DNA of 36,358 nt from assembly GCA_024642545.1 (NCBI GenBank), contig JAHEAW010000011.1, forward strand, positions 1 to 36,358, given 5' to 3'. Positions 1-10,089 of the stretch are shown here, in pieces; within the stretch, counting starts at the first letter, position 1; each line of letters begins with the position of its first letter. Under the pieces are notes generated by a model. That model saw only the letters and a list, made by a program, of their open reading frames with translations, had not been told where the DNA came from and did no database searches. Made by a program: the position numbers and the translations under genes. Source of the stretch: Erythrobacteraceae bacterium. GTDB lineage: Bacteria > Pseudomonadota > Alphaproteobacteria > Sphingomonadales > Sphingomonadaceae.

Positions 1-1
1 A

Positions 2-259
2 GCACTTGCTCGCTGTCAGGCAGCCATGCCCGATCTCATTCTGCTCGACTGGAATATGCCGGTGATGAGCGGTCTAGATTTTGTCACCGCACTGCGGGCA
101 ATGAACAGCACCAAGCACGCGCGCGTGGTGTTCTGCACTTCCGTTGCGGATCAGTTCAACGTGCATAAGGGTTTCGAAGCAGGCGCGGATGAATTTGTCA
201 CCAAGCCCTTCGATGCCGAGACACTGCTGGCCAAACTGCACCGGATCGGCGCGGCCTGA
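2..259 (+). CDS. Response regulator receiver (CheY-like) protein, 5'-truncated by window edge
   Basis: PDLILLDWNMPVMSGLDF and VTKPFDAETLLAKL are canonical REC-domain phospho-acceptor and Lys-Pro motifs; frame is open to the window start. Confidence 0.85.
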   Translation, partial: ALARCQAAMPDLILLDWNMPVMSGLDFVTALRAMNSTKHARVVFCTSVADQFNVHKGFEAGADEFVTKPFDAETLLAKLHRIGAA

Positions 260-336
260 CCAAAATGCCGGTGCCGCTCATCGCGCCTGCTGCATAAAAT
301 TGGATTCCATTCGCATATCCCATTAGGCGGACAGCT

Positions 337-1107
337 ATGATGCCACGCTTAATCCTCACTGTCCTGCTCGCGCTCAGCCTTGCTGCATGTACGAGCGAGC
401 AGCCGCGCGGGCCAGTTGTGCTGGCCGCAGCAAGCCTGCAGGACGCCTTGACCGCAGCAGCCGATGCTTGGGCAGCGCAAGGTCATGCCCGCCCCACCCT
501 CTCCTTTGCCGGAAGTCCGGTGCTGGCGCGGCAAGTGGAAAGCGGCGCGCCCGCCGATATCGTGTTTCTGGCCGACGAGCGCTGGATGGATGATCTTGAT
601 GCGAAAGGCCTGCTGGCCCAGGGTACCCGCCGGGCACTGTTCGGTAATCGGCTGGTGCTGGTTGCCCCGGTGCCAGACAATCAGCCTGTCAGCACACAGG
701 ATTTTGCCAGCCTGGTGCACAATCTTGGCGATCAACGGCTTGCGATGGCCGACCCTGACACGGTTCCGGCCGGCCGCTACGGCAAGGCTGCGCTGGTTTC
801 GCTCGGTCTGTGGGACGCGGTAAAAGCCAAGATTGCGCCGACCGAGAATGTCCGTGCGGCGCTCGCGCTGGTCGAACGCGGTGAAGCGCCGCTGGGGCTG
901 GTCTATGACAGCGATCTGTTTGCCAGTTCGCGCGTGCGGCTGGCCGCAGCGCTTCCTGCATCTGCGCAGCCACCGATCCAATATCCGGTGGCTATTCTCG
1001 CTGGCTCGAAAAATCACGATACACATGCGTTTCTCGATTTTCTATCATCCTCGCAGGCTGCGCAGATTTTTCAGCATTTTCGCTTCACCCGATTGGCCCA
1101 GCAATGA
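337..1107 (+). CDS. modA: Molybdate ABC transporter substrate-binding protein
   Basis: Lipoprotein-type signal (LSLAACTSE), VVLAAASLQDALTAAA and SFAGSPVLARQVESGAPADIVFLAD motifs; followed by modB and modC. Confidence 0.93.
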   Translation: MMPRLILTVLLALSLAACTSEQPRGPVVLAAASLQDALTAAADAWAAQGHARPTLSFAGSPVLARQVESGAPADIVFLADERWMDDLDAKGLLAQGTRRALFGNRLVLVAPVPDNQPVSTQDFASLVHNLGDQRLAMADPDTVPAGRYGKAALVSLGLWDAVKAKIAPTENVRAALALVERGEAPLGLVYDSDLFASSRVRLAAALPASAQPPIQYPVAILAGSKNHDTHAFLDFLSSSQAAQIFQHFRFTRLAQQ

Positions 1108-1796
1108 TCACTTCCGCTGAATGGTCAATCATTGGCCTCTCGCTCAAGGTCAGTCTGGTCGCGATTACCTTGACCCTGCCGCTGGCCTACGCGCTCGCCT
1201 GGCTGCTCGCGCGTCGACTTTTTCCCGGCCGTTCGCTACTCGATGCTCTCGTCCATTTGCCGCTGGTAGTGCCCCCGGTGGTAACCGGCTGGCTGCTGCT
1301 GATCCTGTTTGGGCGCACCGGCCCACTTGGGATGATGCTGGAGAACTTGTTCGGGATCAGCCTGGTGTTCCGCTGGACTGGCGCAGCGGTGGCCGCTGCT
1401 GTGATGGCGCTGCCGCTGATGGTGCGCGCCATGCGGCTGTCGATCGAAGCAGTCGATCGACGGTTGGTCGGGGCTGCGCGCACGCTGGGGGCCAGCCCAT
1501 GGCATGCCTTCCGCACGATCACCCTGCCGCTCAGCTTGCCGGGAATTCTGGCGGGGGCGATGCTCGGCTTCGCACGCTCCCTCGGTGAATTCGGCGCGAC
1601 GATCACATTTGTGTCCAATATCCCCGGCCAGACGCGGACCTTGCCACTGGCAATCTACACCGGCTTGCAGGTCCCCGGCGGGGAAAGCGATGTCACCCGC
1701 TTAGCAATCATGTCGATCCTGCTATCACTGAGCGCGCTGCTGGTGAGTGAATGGCTGATCCGCCGTGCAAACGGAGCGCGCGCCCATGTCGTTTGA
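1104..1796 (+). CDS. modB: Molybdate ABC transporter permease
   Basis: Multi-TM permease with EAA-like loop (AARTLGASPWHAFRTITLPLSLPGILAGAMLGFARSLGEFGATI); 4-nt overlap with modA. Confidence 0.93.
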   Translation: MITSAEWSIIGLSLKVSLVAITLTLPLAYALAWLLARRLFPGRSLLDALVHLPLVVPPVVTGWLLLILFGRTGPLGMMLENLFGISLVFRWTGAAVAAAVMALPLMVRAMRLSIEAVDRRLVGAARTLGASPWHAFRTITLPLSLPGILAGAMLGFARSLGEFGATITFVSNIPGQTRTLPLAIYTGLQVPGGESDVTRLAIMSILLSLSALLVSEWLIRRANGARAHVV

Positions 1797-2433
1797 AATC
1801 GCTTTGCGGCACCGCATTGGCGAGTGCGAACTGTCGGTCCAGTTTGCCGTTCAGGATCAGGTACTTGGGCTGACCGGCCCGTCAGGCGCAGGCAAGACCA
1901 GTCTGCTTAATTGTATCGCCGGGCTTATTCGGCCTGCGCAGGGACGGATCGTGGTCGGCAGCAGAGTGCTGGCTGATACGCACAGCGGGTTGTCCGTGCC
2001 GATCGAACAGCGCCATGCAGGCTATGTTTTTCAGGATGCGCGCCTGTTTCCGCACATGAATGTGGCGGCAAATCTTGCCTACGGACGGCGCCGGGCGGAC
2101 GCGGCGCCCCGTTCAATCGATTCAGCGATGGTGCAAGAAGTACTGGGCATCACTCAGCTTGCAAACAGGTCGCCCGATACCTTGTCGGGCGGCGAGGTGC
2201 GGCGCGTAGCAATTGCCCGCGCATTATTGTCAGGCCCGCAATTCCTGTTGCTGGATGAGCCCCTGGCCTCGCTCGATCAGCCGCGCGCGCTGGAAATTCT
2301 CTCGATGATCGAAGATCTTGTCCGGGAAATCAGAATTCCGGTCCTGTTCGTCACGCATCAGCCTGACTTGCTGGAGCAGCTTGCCAGTAACATCCTTGAA
2401 TTACCGCAAAGCCCCTTGCCGCTGCAGCGGTAG
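1786..2433 (+). CDS. modC: Molybdate ABC transporter ATP-binding protein
   Basis: Walker A GPSGAGKTSLLN, signature LSGGEVRRVAIARAL, Walker B LLLDEPLASLD; start at MSFEIAL preferred over the upstream in-frame 1765. Confidence 0.92.
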   Translation: MSFEIALRHRIGECELSVQFAVQDQVLGLTGPSGAGKTSLLNCIAGLIRPAQGRIVVGSRVLADTHSGLSVPIEQRHAGYVFQDARLFPHMNVAANLAYGRRRADAAPRSIDSAMVQEVLGITQLANRSPDTLSGGEVRRVAIARALLSGPQFLLLDEPLASLDQPRALEILSMIEDLVREIRIPVLFVTHQPDLLEQLASNILELPQSPLPLQR

Positions 2434-2477
2434 CCCCGCTAAGACCCTTATGATCGAACCCCAGAACGAGGACAATC

Positions 2478-3002
2478 ATGGCCCTATCGCTCCATTCGGC
2501 ACTCGTGCCCAGTATGCTGCAAATTCTTGGATCGCTCGATAAGATGCTCGAAAAGGCGCAGGCATGGTGTGATGACCATGAGCACGCCCACAGCGAGCTC
2601 ATCGAAGCTCGCCTGATCGATGACATGCTGCCATTTGCCTATCAGGTGAAAAGCTGCTGGGCGCATTCAGCGCTTGCCATCCACGGCGTTCGGGAGGGTA
2701 TGTTTTCGCCAGAGACCAGCCCGCCGCCCAATAGCTTTGGCGGCCTGCAAGACAAGGTGAGGGAAGCGGCGGCGACGCTGGGGGCGGTTACTGAAGATGA
2801 ACTGGAAGCCCTGACGACCAAGCCAGTGCAGTTTCGGATCGGCGACAAGTTCTCAATGGATTTTACCGGGCAGGACTTCCTGCTCAGCTTCAGCCAGCCG
2901 AACTTCTATTTCCATGCCGCTACCGCCTATGACATCCTGAGGATGAAGGGCGTGCCGGTCGGCAAGCGCGATTATCTTGGCGCGCTGCGAACCACAGTCT
3001 GA
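2478..3002 (+). CDS. DUF1993 family protein
   Basis: 174-aa ORF with DUF1993-like pattern (LHSALVPSMLQILGSLDKMLEKA...; QPNFYFHAATAYDILRMKGVPVGKRDYLG). Confidence 0.75.
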   Translation: MALSLHSALVPSMLQILGSLDKMLEKAQAWCDDHEHAHSELIEARLIDDMLPFAYQVKSCWAHSALAIHGVREGMFSPETSPPPNSFGGLQDKVREAAATLGAVTEDELEALTTKPVQFRIGDKFSMDFTGQDFLLSFSQPNFYFHAATAYDILRMKGVPVGKRDYLGALRTTV

Positions 3003-3012
3003 GAGTTTAAGA

Positions 3013-3936
3013 ATGAGAATTCGATATCTGGCGGCCGCGGCTGCAATCCCGATCCTGTGTTCTGCGGCACCTGCCTGTGCTCAGTTACCAGATCCCGTGC
3101 GGGCGATGATTGATGCGGCAATGGCTACCGGCGATACGGGCAAGGTTGATACTGTGATCGGCCTCGCCAAGCAGACCAACCCCGATGATAAAGCTGAAAT
3201 TGACGCACTGGCAGCCCGATTTCATCAGCAGCAGGCAAAGCTTGCAGCGCAGCAGGCAGCGGCCAAGGAAGCACAGCTCCGCAGCGCCGGCCTACTTCAG
3301 AACTGGAGTGGGCGCGGCGAAATTGGCGCGGTCCGATCGAGCGGCAACACCAGCAATATCGGCGTGACCGCCAGCCTGAAGCTGAAGCGCACAGGCATCG
3401 ATTGGGAACACAAATTTCGCGCAGTGATTGATTATCAGCGCAGCAACGCTATCACGACCCGTAACCGACTGTTGGCCGCCTATGAACCCAATTACAAACT
3501 GTCAAAACGATTGTTTCTTTACGGTTTGACGCAATATGAAAGGGACCGCTTTCAGGGCTTTTCGGCGCGCTATTCACTCTCCGCGGGTGCAGGATACAAA
3601 GTGATCGATGGTGAAACAGTCCACCTGTCGGTCAAAGCGGGACCAGCCTACCGACGCACCCAGTTGCTGACTGGTGGGACCGATAATAATCTGGCCGGGC
3701 TGGCTGGGCTAGACTTCAACGCTGCACTGACCAAGCGGCTCAAACTGACCCAGACCGCCAGCGCCTTTGTCCAGTCAGGCAACAGCACGTACACCTCTGA
3801 TACAGGGCTGGAAGCGGACCTTGGCGGCGATCTGGTTGCGCGCCTGTCTTATGGGGTCGAATATGACACTAATCCGCCGCTCGGTTCTGTCAAAACCGAT
3901 ACGCGCAGCGGCGTGACCTTGATTTACGGCTTTTAA
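3013..3936 (+). CDS. DUF481 family outer-membrane protein
   Basis: Signal peptide (AAAAAIPILCSAAPACA) then DUF481-like beta-rich C-terminus ending in aromatic F; start at MRIRYLAAA. Confidence 0.75.
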   Translation: MRIRYLAAAAAIPILCSAAPACAQLPDPVRAMIDAAMATGDTGKVDTVIGLAKQTNPDDKAEIDALAARFHQQQAKLAAQQAAAKEAQLRSAGLLQNWSGRGEIGAVRSSGNTSNIGVTASLKLKRTGIDWEHKFRAVIDYQRSNAITTRNRLLAAYEPNYKLSKRLFLYGLTQYERDRFQGFSARYSLSAGAGYKVIDGETVHLSVKAGPAYRRTQLLTGGTDNNLAGLAGLDFNAALTKRLKLTQTASAFVQSGNSTYTSDTGLEADLGGDLVARLSYGVEYDTNPPLGSVKTDTRSGVTLIYGF

Positions 3937-4610
3937 CGCGGGCGGGCGAACCAGATAGTATGGCGCGGGCCCTTGTTATTGGGCCGCGCGCGCACTTCGC
4001 GCATTTCAACTGCAAAGCCGCAAGATTCAATCTTGCGGGTGAACTTGTGATCGGGCGCCGCGGACCAGATTGCCAGCACACCGCGTTTGGTGAGCGCCTG
4101 ACGCGCAAAACGCAGGCCTTCACGCGAATAGAGCCGGTTGTTTTCCTCTCGCACCAGCCCGTCCGGCCCGTTATCGACGTCGAGCAGGATTGCATCATAA
4201 GGATCACCGCCCGCCGCTGCTTGTTCGATCGCATCGCCCACGTCGCCCATGCGCAAAGTCATCCGCGGGTCATCAAGGCATTGTCCCGTCAATTCCGCCA
4301 TGGGGCCCCTTGCCCAGGCGATGATTTCGGGCACAAGTTCGACCACAGTTGCATGGCCCGCCGCGCCAATTCGCCGTAGCGCAGCGCGCAAGGTAAAGCC
4401 CATGCCATATCCGCCCACCAGCACATGCGGGGCAGAATCACCCAGCAAATCAAGCGCCAGATCGGCCAATTGCTCTTCTGAAAATTGCATCCGCGTGCTC
4501 ATGAGCTCGTTCCGCCCAAGCGCAATGATAAAGTCGCGGCCATGGGTAAACAGCCGCAAGGTCTCCCCTTCGGGGACATGCGCGGTAGCGATCAGTTCAC
4601 GTGCCAGCAT
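3933..4610 (-). CDS. Spermidine synthase-like (SAM-dependent) protein
   Basis: LVGGYGMGFTLRAALRRIG, VELVPEIIAWARG and DAILLDVDNGPDGLV motifs of the spermidine synthase-like fold. Confidence 0.75.
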   Translation of the reverse strand: MLARELIATAHVPEGETLRLFTHGRDFIIALGRNELMSTRMQFSEEQLADLALDLLGDSAPHVLVGGYGMGFTLRAALRRIGAAGHATVVELVPEIIAWARGPMAELTGQCLDDPRMTLRMGDVGDAIEQAAAGGDPYDAILLDVDNGPDGLVREENNRLYSREGLRFARQALTKRGVLAIWSAAPDHKFTRKIESCGFAVEMREVRARPNNKGPRHTIWFARPR

Positions 4611-4613
4611 CTT

Positions 4614-5678
4614 TCAGACTATCTCATCTTCATCAAACAGCCCGTCGGCCAGTGCCGCTTCTTCGATTTCGGTCAAGCGATGGTGTGCCGTGCCCGGCAT
4701 TGCGACTTCGGCGACATGAACCAGCGCGTCGCCCTGATTGACCACCGGCAAATTGCTACGCCCGATGATCACTCCGGCAATGGGTGTCACGACGGGGATA
4801 TCGGTGTCGCCAAACGGATCGGCAAGATAACCAACCACTTCTTCGTCCTCGACAAACGATCCGCAGGCTTTGGTGGTGCGAAAAATACCTCCCATCGGCG
4901 CTCTTAGCCACATGGTCCGGCGGCTCTGGATCGATTTCGCCCCAACTTTGCGCGGCAGCTTTACGCCCATTCCCAGATGCGCCATCACGCGCAAAATACC
5001 TTGCACCCCGATCCGGATACCCAGCTCATCAAAACGCAGCGCCTCGCCCGCTTCTAGCAGCAACACATCGCAGCCATTTTCTACCGCCGTCTGGCGCAGC
5101 GATCCCTCGCGCAGATTAGCCACGATCACTGCTGGCGCGCCGAAAATTTGCGCCAGTTCATTGGCCACTGGGCGGTCGGCACTGATTCGGATTTGCGGCA
5201 GGTTTTCGCGGTGCAATCCCGCTGAGTGAATATCGATCCCGATGCTGCAGCGAGCGATGACTTCATTGGTAAAATGATGCGCCAATTGCGCAGCCAGCGA
5301 ACCGCGTGCAGAACCTGGAAAGCACCGGTTTAGATCGCGCCGGTCAGGCAGGTAGCGCTGATGTGCCACAAAGCCATAAGCATTGACGATCGGGATACAC
5401 AGCAAAGTGCCTGCCAGCCGCTTGGGAGAAATTGCTTTCTGCAACCGGCGCATGATCTCCACCCCGATGATTTCATCGCCGTGCACACTGCCGCTGACAA
5501 ACATCACCGGACCCGGACGCTTGCCGTGGATGACGCGCACTCGCAGCGCAATTTCGGTATCAGTCGATAGCCGACTAACCGGGATATCGACCGTCATCGC
5601 GGAGCCCGGTGCGACCATATGCCCGCCAATTTCAAATGGTGCAGGTGTAGCAGCTGCGGCCTTGGGCATCGGGTTCAC
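4614..5678 (-). CDS. Succinylglutamate desuccinylase/aspartoacylase family (M14-like) protein
   Basis: SGSVHGDEIIGVEIMRRL zinc-binding motif, PDRRDLNRCFPGS, and GIDIHSAG. Confidence 0.85.
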   Translation of the reverse strand: MNPMPKAAAATPAPFEIGGHMVAPGSAMTVDIPVSRLSTDTEIALRVRVIHGKRPGPVMFVSGSVHGDEIIGVEIMRRLQKAISPKRLAGTLLCIPIVNAYGFVAHQRYLPDRRDLNRCFPGSARGSLAAQLAHHFTNEVIARCSIGIDIHSAGLHRENLPQIRISADRPVANELAQIFGAPAVIVANLREGSLRQTAVENGCDVLLLEAGEALRFDELGIRIGVQGILRVMAHLGMGVKLPRKVGAKSIQSRRTMWLRAPMGGIFRTTKACGSFVEDEEVVGYLADPFGDTDIPVVTPIAGVIIGRSNLPVVNQGDALVHVAEVAMPGTAHHRLTEIEEAALADGLFDEDEIV

Positions 5679-5723
5679 TTTTCGTAATCGGCAGAGACAA
5701 TCCCTGTCTGCCTGCAGCGCGGT

Positions 5724-5757
5724 GAAAAGAAAAGGGCCGCGAGTTTCCCCGCGGCCC
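5724..5757 (-). terminator. Rho-independent terminator downstream of pnp
   Basis: Perfect 8-bp stem GGGCCGCG (5734-5741) / CGCGGCCC (5750-5757), followed on the minus strand by TTTTCTTTTC. Confidence 0.85.
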
Positions 5758-5778
5758 CTTCGTTACATCAAGACGAGA

Positions 5779-8094
5779 TCAATCGTCCTTCAGGAAGTCC
5801 GGCATGTGGTTGGCATTGCCTTCATTTGAGGCACCCCTGTCACCATTACCCCTGTCACCATTACCCCGGTCACCGTTACCACGTTCGCCGCCGCCGCGCG
5901 GCCCACGATCACGGCCACCCCGACGCGGGCCGCGATCGCCGCGCCCTTCACCTCTGGGGCCCCGGTCACTGCGTGGTTCACGCGGCGGACGGGTATCCTC
6001 AAGCACTTCACCGGTTTCCTGATCGACTACGCGCATCGACAAGCGGACCTTGCCGCGCTGATCGATCTCGAGCACCTTGACCTTCACTTCCTGCCCTTCG
6101 GACACGACGTCAGTCGGCTTTTCGACCCGCTCGTTCTTCATTTCTGACACGTGGACAAGACCGTCCTTACCGCCCATGAAGTTCACGAAAGCACCGAAAT
6201 CGACGATATTGACGACCTTGCCGTCATAGACCTTGCCGACTTCTGCCTCTTCCACAATCCCGGCGATCCACTTGCGGGCCGCTTCGATCTGGCTGACGTC
6301 GGAAGAGGAAATCTTGATCAGACCTTCATCATCGATGTCGACCTTGGCGCCAGTTTCAGCGACGATTTCACGAATGACCTTGCCGCCCGTTCCAATGATG
6401 TCACGGATCTTCGACTTGTCGATCTGCATCGTTTCGATCCGCGGTGCGTGAGCCGAAAGTTCGGTCCGCGCGCCGGTCAGCGCCTTGGCCATTTCACCCA
6501 GAATATGCGCACGGCCAGCCTTGGCCTGCGCCAATGCCTTCGTCATGATTTCCTGAGTGATCCCGGCAACCTTGATGTCCATCTGCATCGTGGTGATACC
6601 TTTTTCGGTACCGGCCACCTTGAAGTCCATGTCGCCCAAGTGATCTTCATCACCCAGAATGTCGGACAGTACAGTGAAATCGTCACCCTCAAGGATCAGA
6701 CCCATCGCGATACCAGAAACAGGGCGAACCACCGGCACACCGGCATCCATCATCGACAGACAGCCGCCGCAGATCGTCGCCATCGAAGACGAGCCATTGG
6801 ACTCGGTAATGTCGCTGAGAACGCGGATGGTGTAAGGGAAATCTTCCTTTGAAGGCAGTACCGCACGCAGCGCGCGCCATGCCAGCTTACCATGGCCGAT
6901 ATCGCGGCGGCTCGGTGCACCAAAGCGGCCAACTTCGCCGACCGAATAGGGTGGGAAGTTGTAATGCAGCATGAAGTTCGAATAAGTCAGACCTTCAAGC
7001 CCATCGATCATCTGCTCGCTGTCCTTGGTGCCCAGCGTGGTGGTGCAGATCGCCTGCGTTTCACCGCGGGTGAACAGCGACGAACCATGCGCCCGCGGCA
7101 GGAAGCCGACGATAGCTTCGATCTGGCGCACTTCGTCGGTCTTGCGTCCGTCGATGCGAGTGCCGTCCTTCAGGATAGCGCCGCGAACGATTTCAGCTTC
7201 CAGCTTCTTGACGACCTTGCCGGCCGCCATCTGCGTCTGGCCGTCAGCGTCAGCAAAGGCCTCCTTGGCCTTGGCCCGCACCGCGTTCAATGCATTCGAA
7301 CGTTCCGACTTGTCGGTCAGCTTGTATGCCGCCGCAATATCGCCGCCGATAATGCCCTTGAGCTTGTCCTTGATCGCGGAATTATCCGAAACAGCGACTT
7401 CCCAAGGCTCCTTGGCGGCTTGTTCGGCCAGGTCGATGATCAGGTTTACAACCTTCTTGATCTCGTCATGCGCGAACATAACCGCGCCGAGCATGATTTC
7501 TTCCGAAAGTTCTTTCGCTTCGGATTCGACCATCATCACGGCATTGCCAGTTGCGGCAACAATCAGATCAAGTGCGCCTTCTGCGGCTACGTTCTGCGCC
7601 GGGTTGAGCGTATATTCGCCGTCTTCATAGCCTATGCGTGCTGCACCGATCGGCCCCATGAAGGGGACGCCGGAAATGGTCAGCGCAGCCGATGCTGCGA
7701 TCATTGCAACGATATCAGGCTCGGTCTCGCCGTCATAGGACAGGACCTGCGCGATAACGTTGATTTCGTTATAGAACCCTTCGGGGAACAGCGGGCGTAC
7801 GGGGCGGTCGATCAGGCGGCTGGTCAGCGTTTCCTTTTCGGTCGCACCGCGTTCCCGCTTGAAGAAGCCGCCGGGAATCCGACCAGCTGCAGAGAATTTT
7901 TCCTGATAGTGTACGGTCAGCGGGAAGAAATCCTGGCCTTCCTTTACACTCTTGGCGGCAGTCACGGCGCACAGCACCACTGTTTCGCCATAAGTAGCCA
8001 GTACCGCGCCATTGGCTTGACGGGCAATGCGGCCGGTTTCGAGGGTGAGGGTTTTGCCGCCCCATTCCATCGATACGGTTTTTGTGTCGAACAT
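5779..8094 (-). CDS. pnp: Polyribonucleotide nucleotidyltransferase
   Basis: Full-length PNPase with two RNase PH domains (FTRGETQA), KH ([15 protein letters not shown]), S1 ([16 protein letters not shown]) and an Arg/Gly-rich C-tail; next to rpsO. Confidence 0.98.
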   Translation of the reverse strand: MFDTKTVSMEWGGKTLTLETGRIARQANGAVLATYGETVVLCAVTAAKSVKEGQDFFPLTVHYQEKFSAAGRIPGGFFKRERGATEKETLTSRLIDRPVRPLFPEGFYNEINVIAQVLSYDGETEPDIVAMIAASAALTISGVPFMGPIGAARIGYEDGEYTLNPAQNVAAEGALDLIVAATGNAVMMVESEAKELSEEIMLGAVMFAHDEIKKVVNLIIDLAEQAAKEPWEVAVSDNSAIKDKLKGIIGGDIAAAYKLTDKSERSNALNAVRAKAKEAFADADGQTQMAAGKVVKKLEAEIVRGAILKDGTRIDGRKTDEVRQIEAIVGFLPRAHGSSLFTRGETQAICTTTLGTKDSEQMIDGLEGLTYSNFMLHYNFPPYSVGEVGRFGAPSRRDIGHGKLAWRALRAVLPSKEDFPYTIRVLSDITESNGSSSMATICGGCLSMMDAGVPVVRPVSGIAMGLILEGDDFTVLSDILGDEDHLGDMDFKVAGTEKGITTMQMDIKVAGITQEIMTKALAQAKAGRAHILGEMAKALTGARTELSAHAPRIETMQIDKSKIRDIIGTGGKVIREIVAETGAKVDIDDEGLIKISSSDVSQIEAARKWIAGIVEEAEVGKVYDGKVVNIVDFGAFVNFMGGKDGLVHVSEMKNERVEKPTDVVSEGQEVKVKVLEIDQRGKVRLSMRVVDQETGEVLEDTRPPREPRSDRGPRGEGRGDRGPRRGGRDRGPRGGGERGNGDRGNGDRGNGDRGASNEGNANHMPDFLKDD
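5834..5878. repeat. Three tandem 15-bp units (CCCCTGTCACCATTA x2, CCCCGGTCACCGTTA) in the pnp 3' end
   Basis: Read directly; encodes (GNGDR)x3 in the PNPase tail. Confidence 0.95.
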
Positions 8095-8267
8095 GTATTT
8101 TCCTTCTGAACCCGCCAGCCATATTGCTACGCGGGGCCTTCTTGTTTCCGAGAGTACCGGCCCGGACCGGTGCAGGGCTGTTTGCGCCCCTTGGGCTTCC
8201 TGCCGAATTGCAGAAGCGGCCCTTAAGCGAAGGGCGGCCCCTTATCAGGACCGCCCCTCGAAAACTC

Positions 8268-8537
8268 TTATTTACGCAGACCCAGCTTCTGGATCAGGGC
8301 GTTATAGCGCTCCACATCGACCTTCTTGAGGTAGGCGAGCAGGCTGCGACGCTTGTTGACCATCGTCAGCAGGCCGCGCCGGGAATGGTTATCCTTGTGG
8401 TTAGCCTTGAAGTGATCGGTCAGGTTGCGAATACGTTCAGTCAGAATAGCGACCTGGACTTCCGGCGAACCGGTATCACCCTTGGTACGGGCATTGTCCA
8501 CGATAACTTCCTGTTTGCGTTCTGCAGTAACTGTCAT
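8268..8537 (-). CDS. rpsO: 30S ribosomal protein S15
   Basis: 89-aa S15 sequence ([17 protein letters not shown]...[22 protein letters not shown]). Confidence 0.98.
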   Translation of the reverse strand: MTVTAERKQEVIVDNARTKGDTGSPEVQVAILTERIRNLTDHFKANHKDNHSRRGLLTMVNKRRSLLAYLKKVDVERYNALIQKLGLRK

Positions 8538-8542
8538 TCATT

Positions 8543-9544
8543 TTACTCCGCGACATCGGCAAGGTTGAATCCCCGGACGACCCTGGCCGTCCCGCTTTCG
8601 AGGTCCATCAATGCCACCGGCACATTGGCGTGCTTGGCAAGGTAGAGCCCGTTTGCTTGGGGCTGTCCGTGAAGAACGCGGCCCTGACGGACCGCTTCTG
8701 CCTGATCGGACGTGAGACCAAGAGCCGGGATGTCGTCCAGCCCTGCCTCCAACGGCAGAATTACGTCTTCTAGGGGCGCGCCCTTACCCACCTGGTTCAA
8801 TTTGTCCAGTGAAATCGCCTGAATTTCGGTGAACGGGCCAGCCTTGGTCCGGCGCAGATAGGTCACATGTCCAAGGGTACCTAGCGCATGAGCAATATCA
8901 CGCGCTAGGCTGCGAATATAGGTCCCCTTGCTGACATTTGCCACCAGCGTTACACTATCGGCCAGTTCCAGCGGTGCGGCAGGATCATAGGGATCGGGCC
9001 TTCCACCGGTGATGGCGAAGGTGGAAGCGGGCACCTCCCCGCCAAGATAGGTCGATGCCAGATCGAGCGAATAAATTGTCACCTGGCGCGGCTCCAGCTT
9101 CACCTCTTCGCCTGCGCGGGCAAGATCATAAGCGCGTTTGCCATCAACCTTCAGCGCAGAAAAGGCGGGCGGCAATTGGTTGATCTCGCCAGTAAAGCTC
9201 TCCAATATCGCTGCAACCGCCGCCATTGGCGGACGACGTTTGCTGCTGGCAGTTACTGCGCCCTCGCTGTCCAGCGTCGCAGTTTCCTCGCCGAACTGAA
9301 CAGTGAATTCATAGATTTTATCGCTATCCAGCATCCGCCCAGCCAGCTTGGTGGCTTCGCCAAGTGCAATGGGCAGCACGCCTTCGGCAAGCGGGTCCAG
9401 CGTACCGCCATGGCCGACCTTGACCTTGCCATGACCGGCTTCGCGCAGATTGCGTTTGACCGCCGCAACTGCTTGCGTAGAGCCAAGCCCACGCGGCTTA
9501 TCGAGAATGATCCATCCGCTCGGGGCATATTTGGCCTGTTCCAT
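8543..9544 (-). CDS. truB: tRNA pseudouridine(55) synthase
   Basis: GWIILDKPRGLGSTQAV and KVGHGGTLDPLAEGVLPIALGEATK catalytic motif. Confidence 0.96.
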   Translation of the reverse strand: MEQAKYAPSGWIILDKPRGLGSTQAVAAVKRNLREAGHGKVKVGHGGTLDPLAEGVLPIALGEATKLAGRMLDSDKIYEFTVQFGEETATLDSEGAVTASSKRRPPMAAVAAILESFTGEINQLPPAFSALKVDGKRAYDLARAGEEVKLEPRQVTIYSLDLASTYLGGEVPASTFAITGGRPDPYDPAAPLELADSVTLVANVSKGTYIRSLARDIAHALGTLGHVTYLRRTKAGPFTEIQAISLDKLNQVGKGAPLEDVILPLEAGLDDIPALGLTSDQAEAVRQGRVLHGQPQANGLYLAKHANVPVALMDLESGTARVVRGFNLADVAE

Positions 9545-9588
9545 GCCGCGCCTCTAGCGGTTTGGATCAATCTTGTCAGGCTGTGGCT

Positions 9589-9963
9589 TTACTGGAGTTG
9601 ATTTTTTGTCGGCGGCGGACCATCAACCTTCACCAGACTGGACAGCTGATAACGCCGCCCATGCACATAGATCGCCCCGAATTTGTCAAGCGTGCCGGTC
9701 GGACGTGCGTCAATGCCAATGTAATTGACAAAGGGTAGATCAGTGGCGGGGGCGAACAACGTGGCTCTGTACCACTGGTTATGGGCACCTTCGAGATAGA
9801 CTATGCTGTCTCCATGGGCTCGCCAGTCCCAGATACCGGTTGAACCAGCAAAGGGGATCGATGCCTGCTTTTGCTGCGCCTGGGTCTGATGCGGCGCTGC
9901 GGCCATTGCCGGGGCGGCGGAGAGCGTGAGAGCGGCAAGCGAAAGTAAGATTACAGGTTTCAT
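9589..9963 (-). CDS. Secreted protein, probable DUF6491 family
   Basis: Signal peptide (LAALTLSAAPAMAAA), 124 aa; IWDWRAHGDSIVYLEGAHNQWYRATLFAPATDLPFVNYIGI pattern. Confidence 0.6.
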   Translation of the reverse strand: MKPVILLSLAALTLSAAPAMAAAPHQTQAQQKQASIPFAGSTGIWDWRAHGDSIVYLEGAHNQWYRATLFAPATDLPFVNYIGIDARPTGTLDKFGAIYVHGRRYQLSSLVKVDGPPPTKNQLQ

Positions 9964-10089
9964 ATTCCATACCTCTCAATAAGCAGCGCGGAGCGCGTTC
10001 CGCGCTTATGGTTATATGCTATAATGCATTTCGTAATGCGGCAGGCTGTCTTCGCCATTAAATGGACTTAATCTGCAACAACGCCGCGC

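Noticed and set aside
6892-8109. 405-aa + strand ORF antisense to pnp
   Set aside because: High-GC antisense shadow of a clearly coding, full-length PNPase; no recognisable domain.
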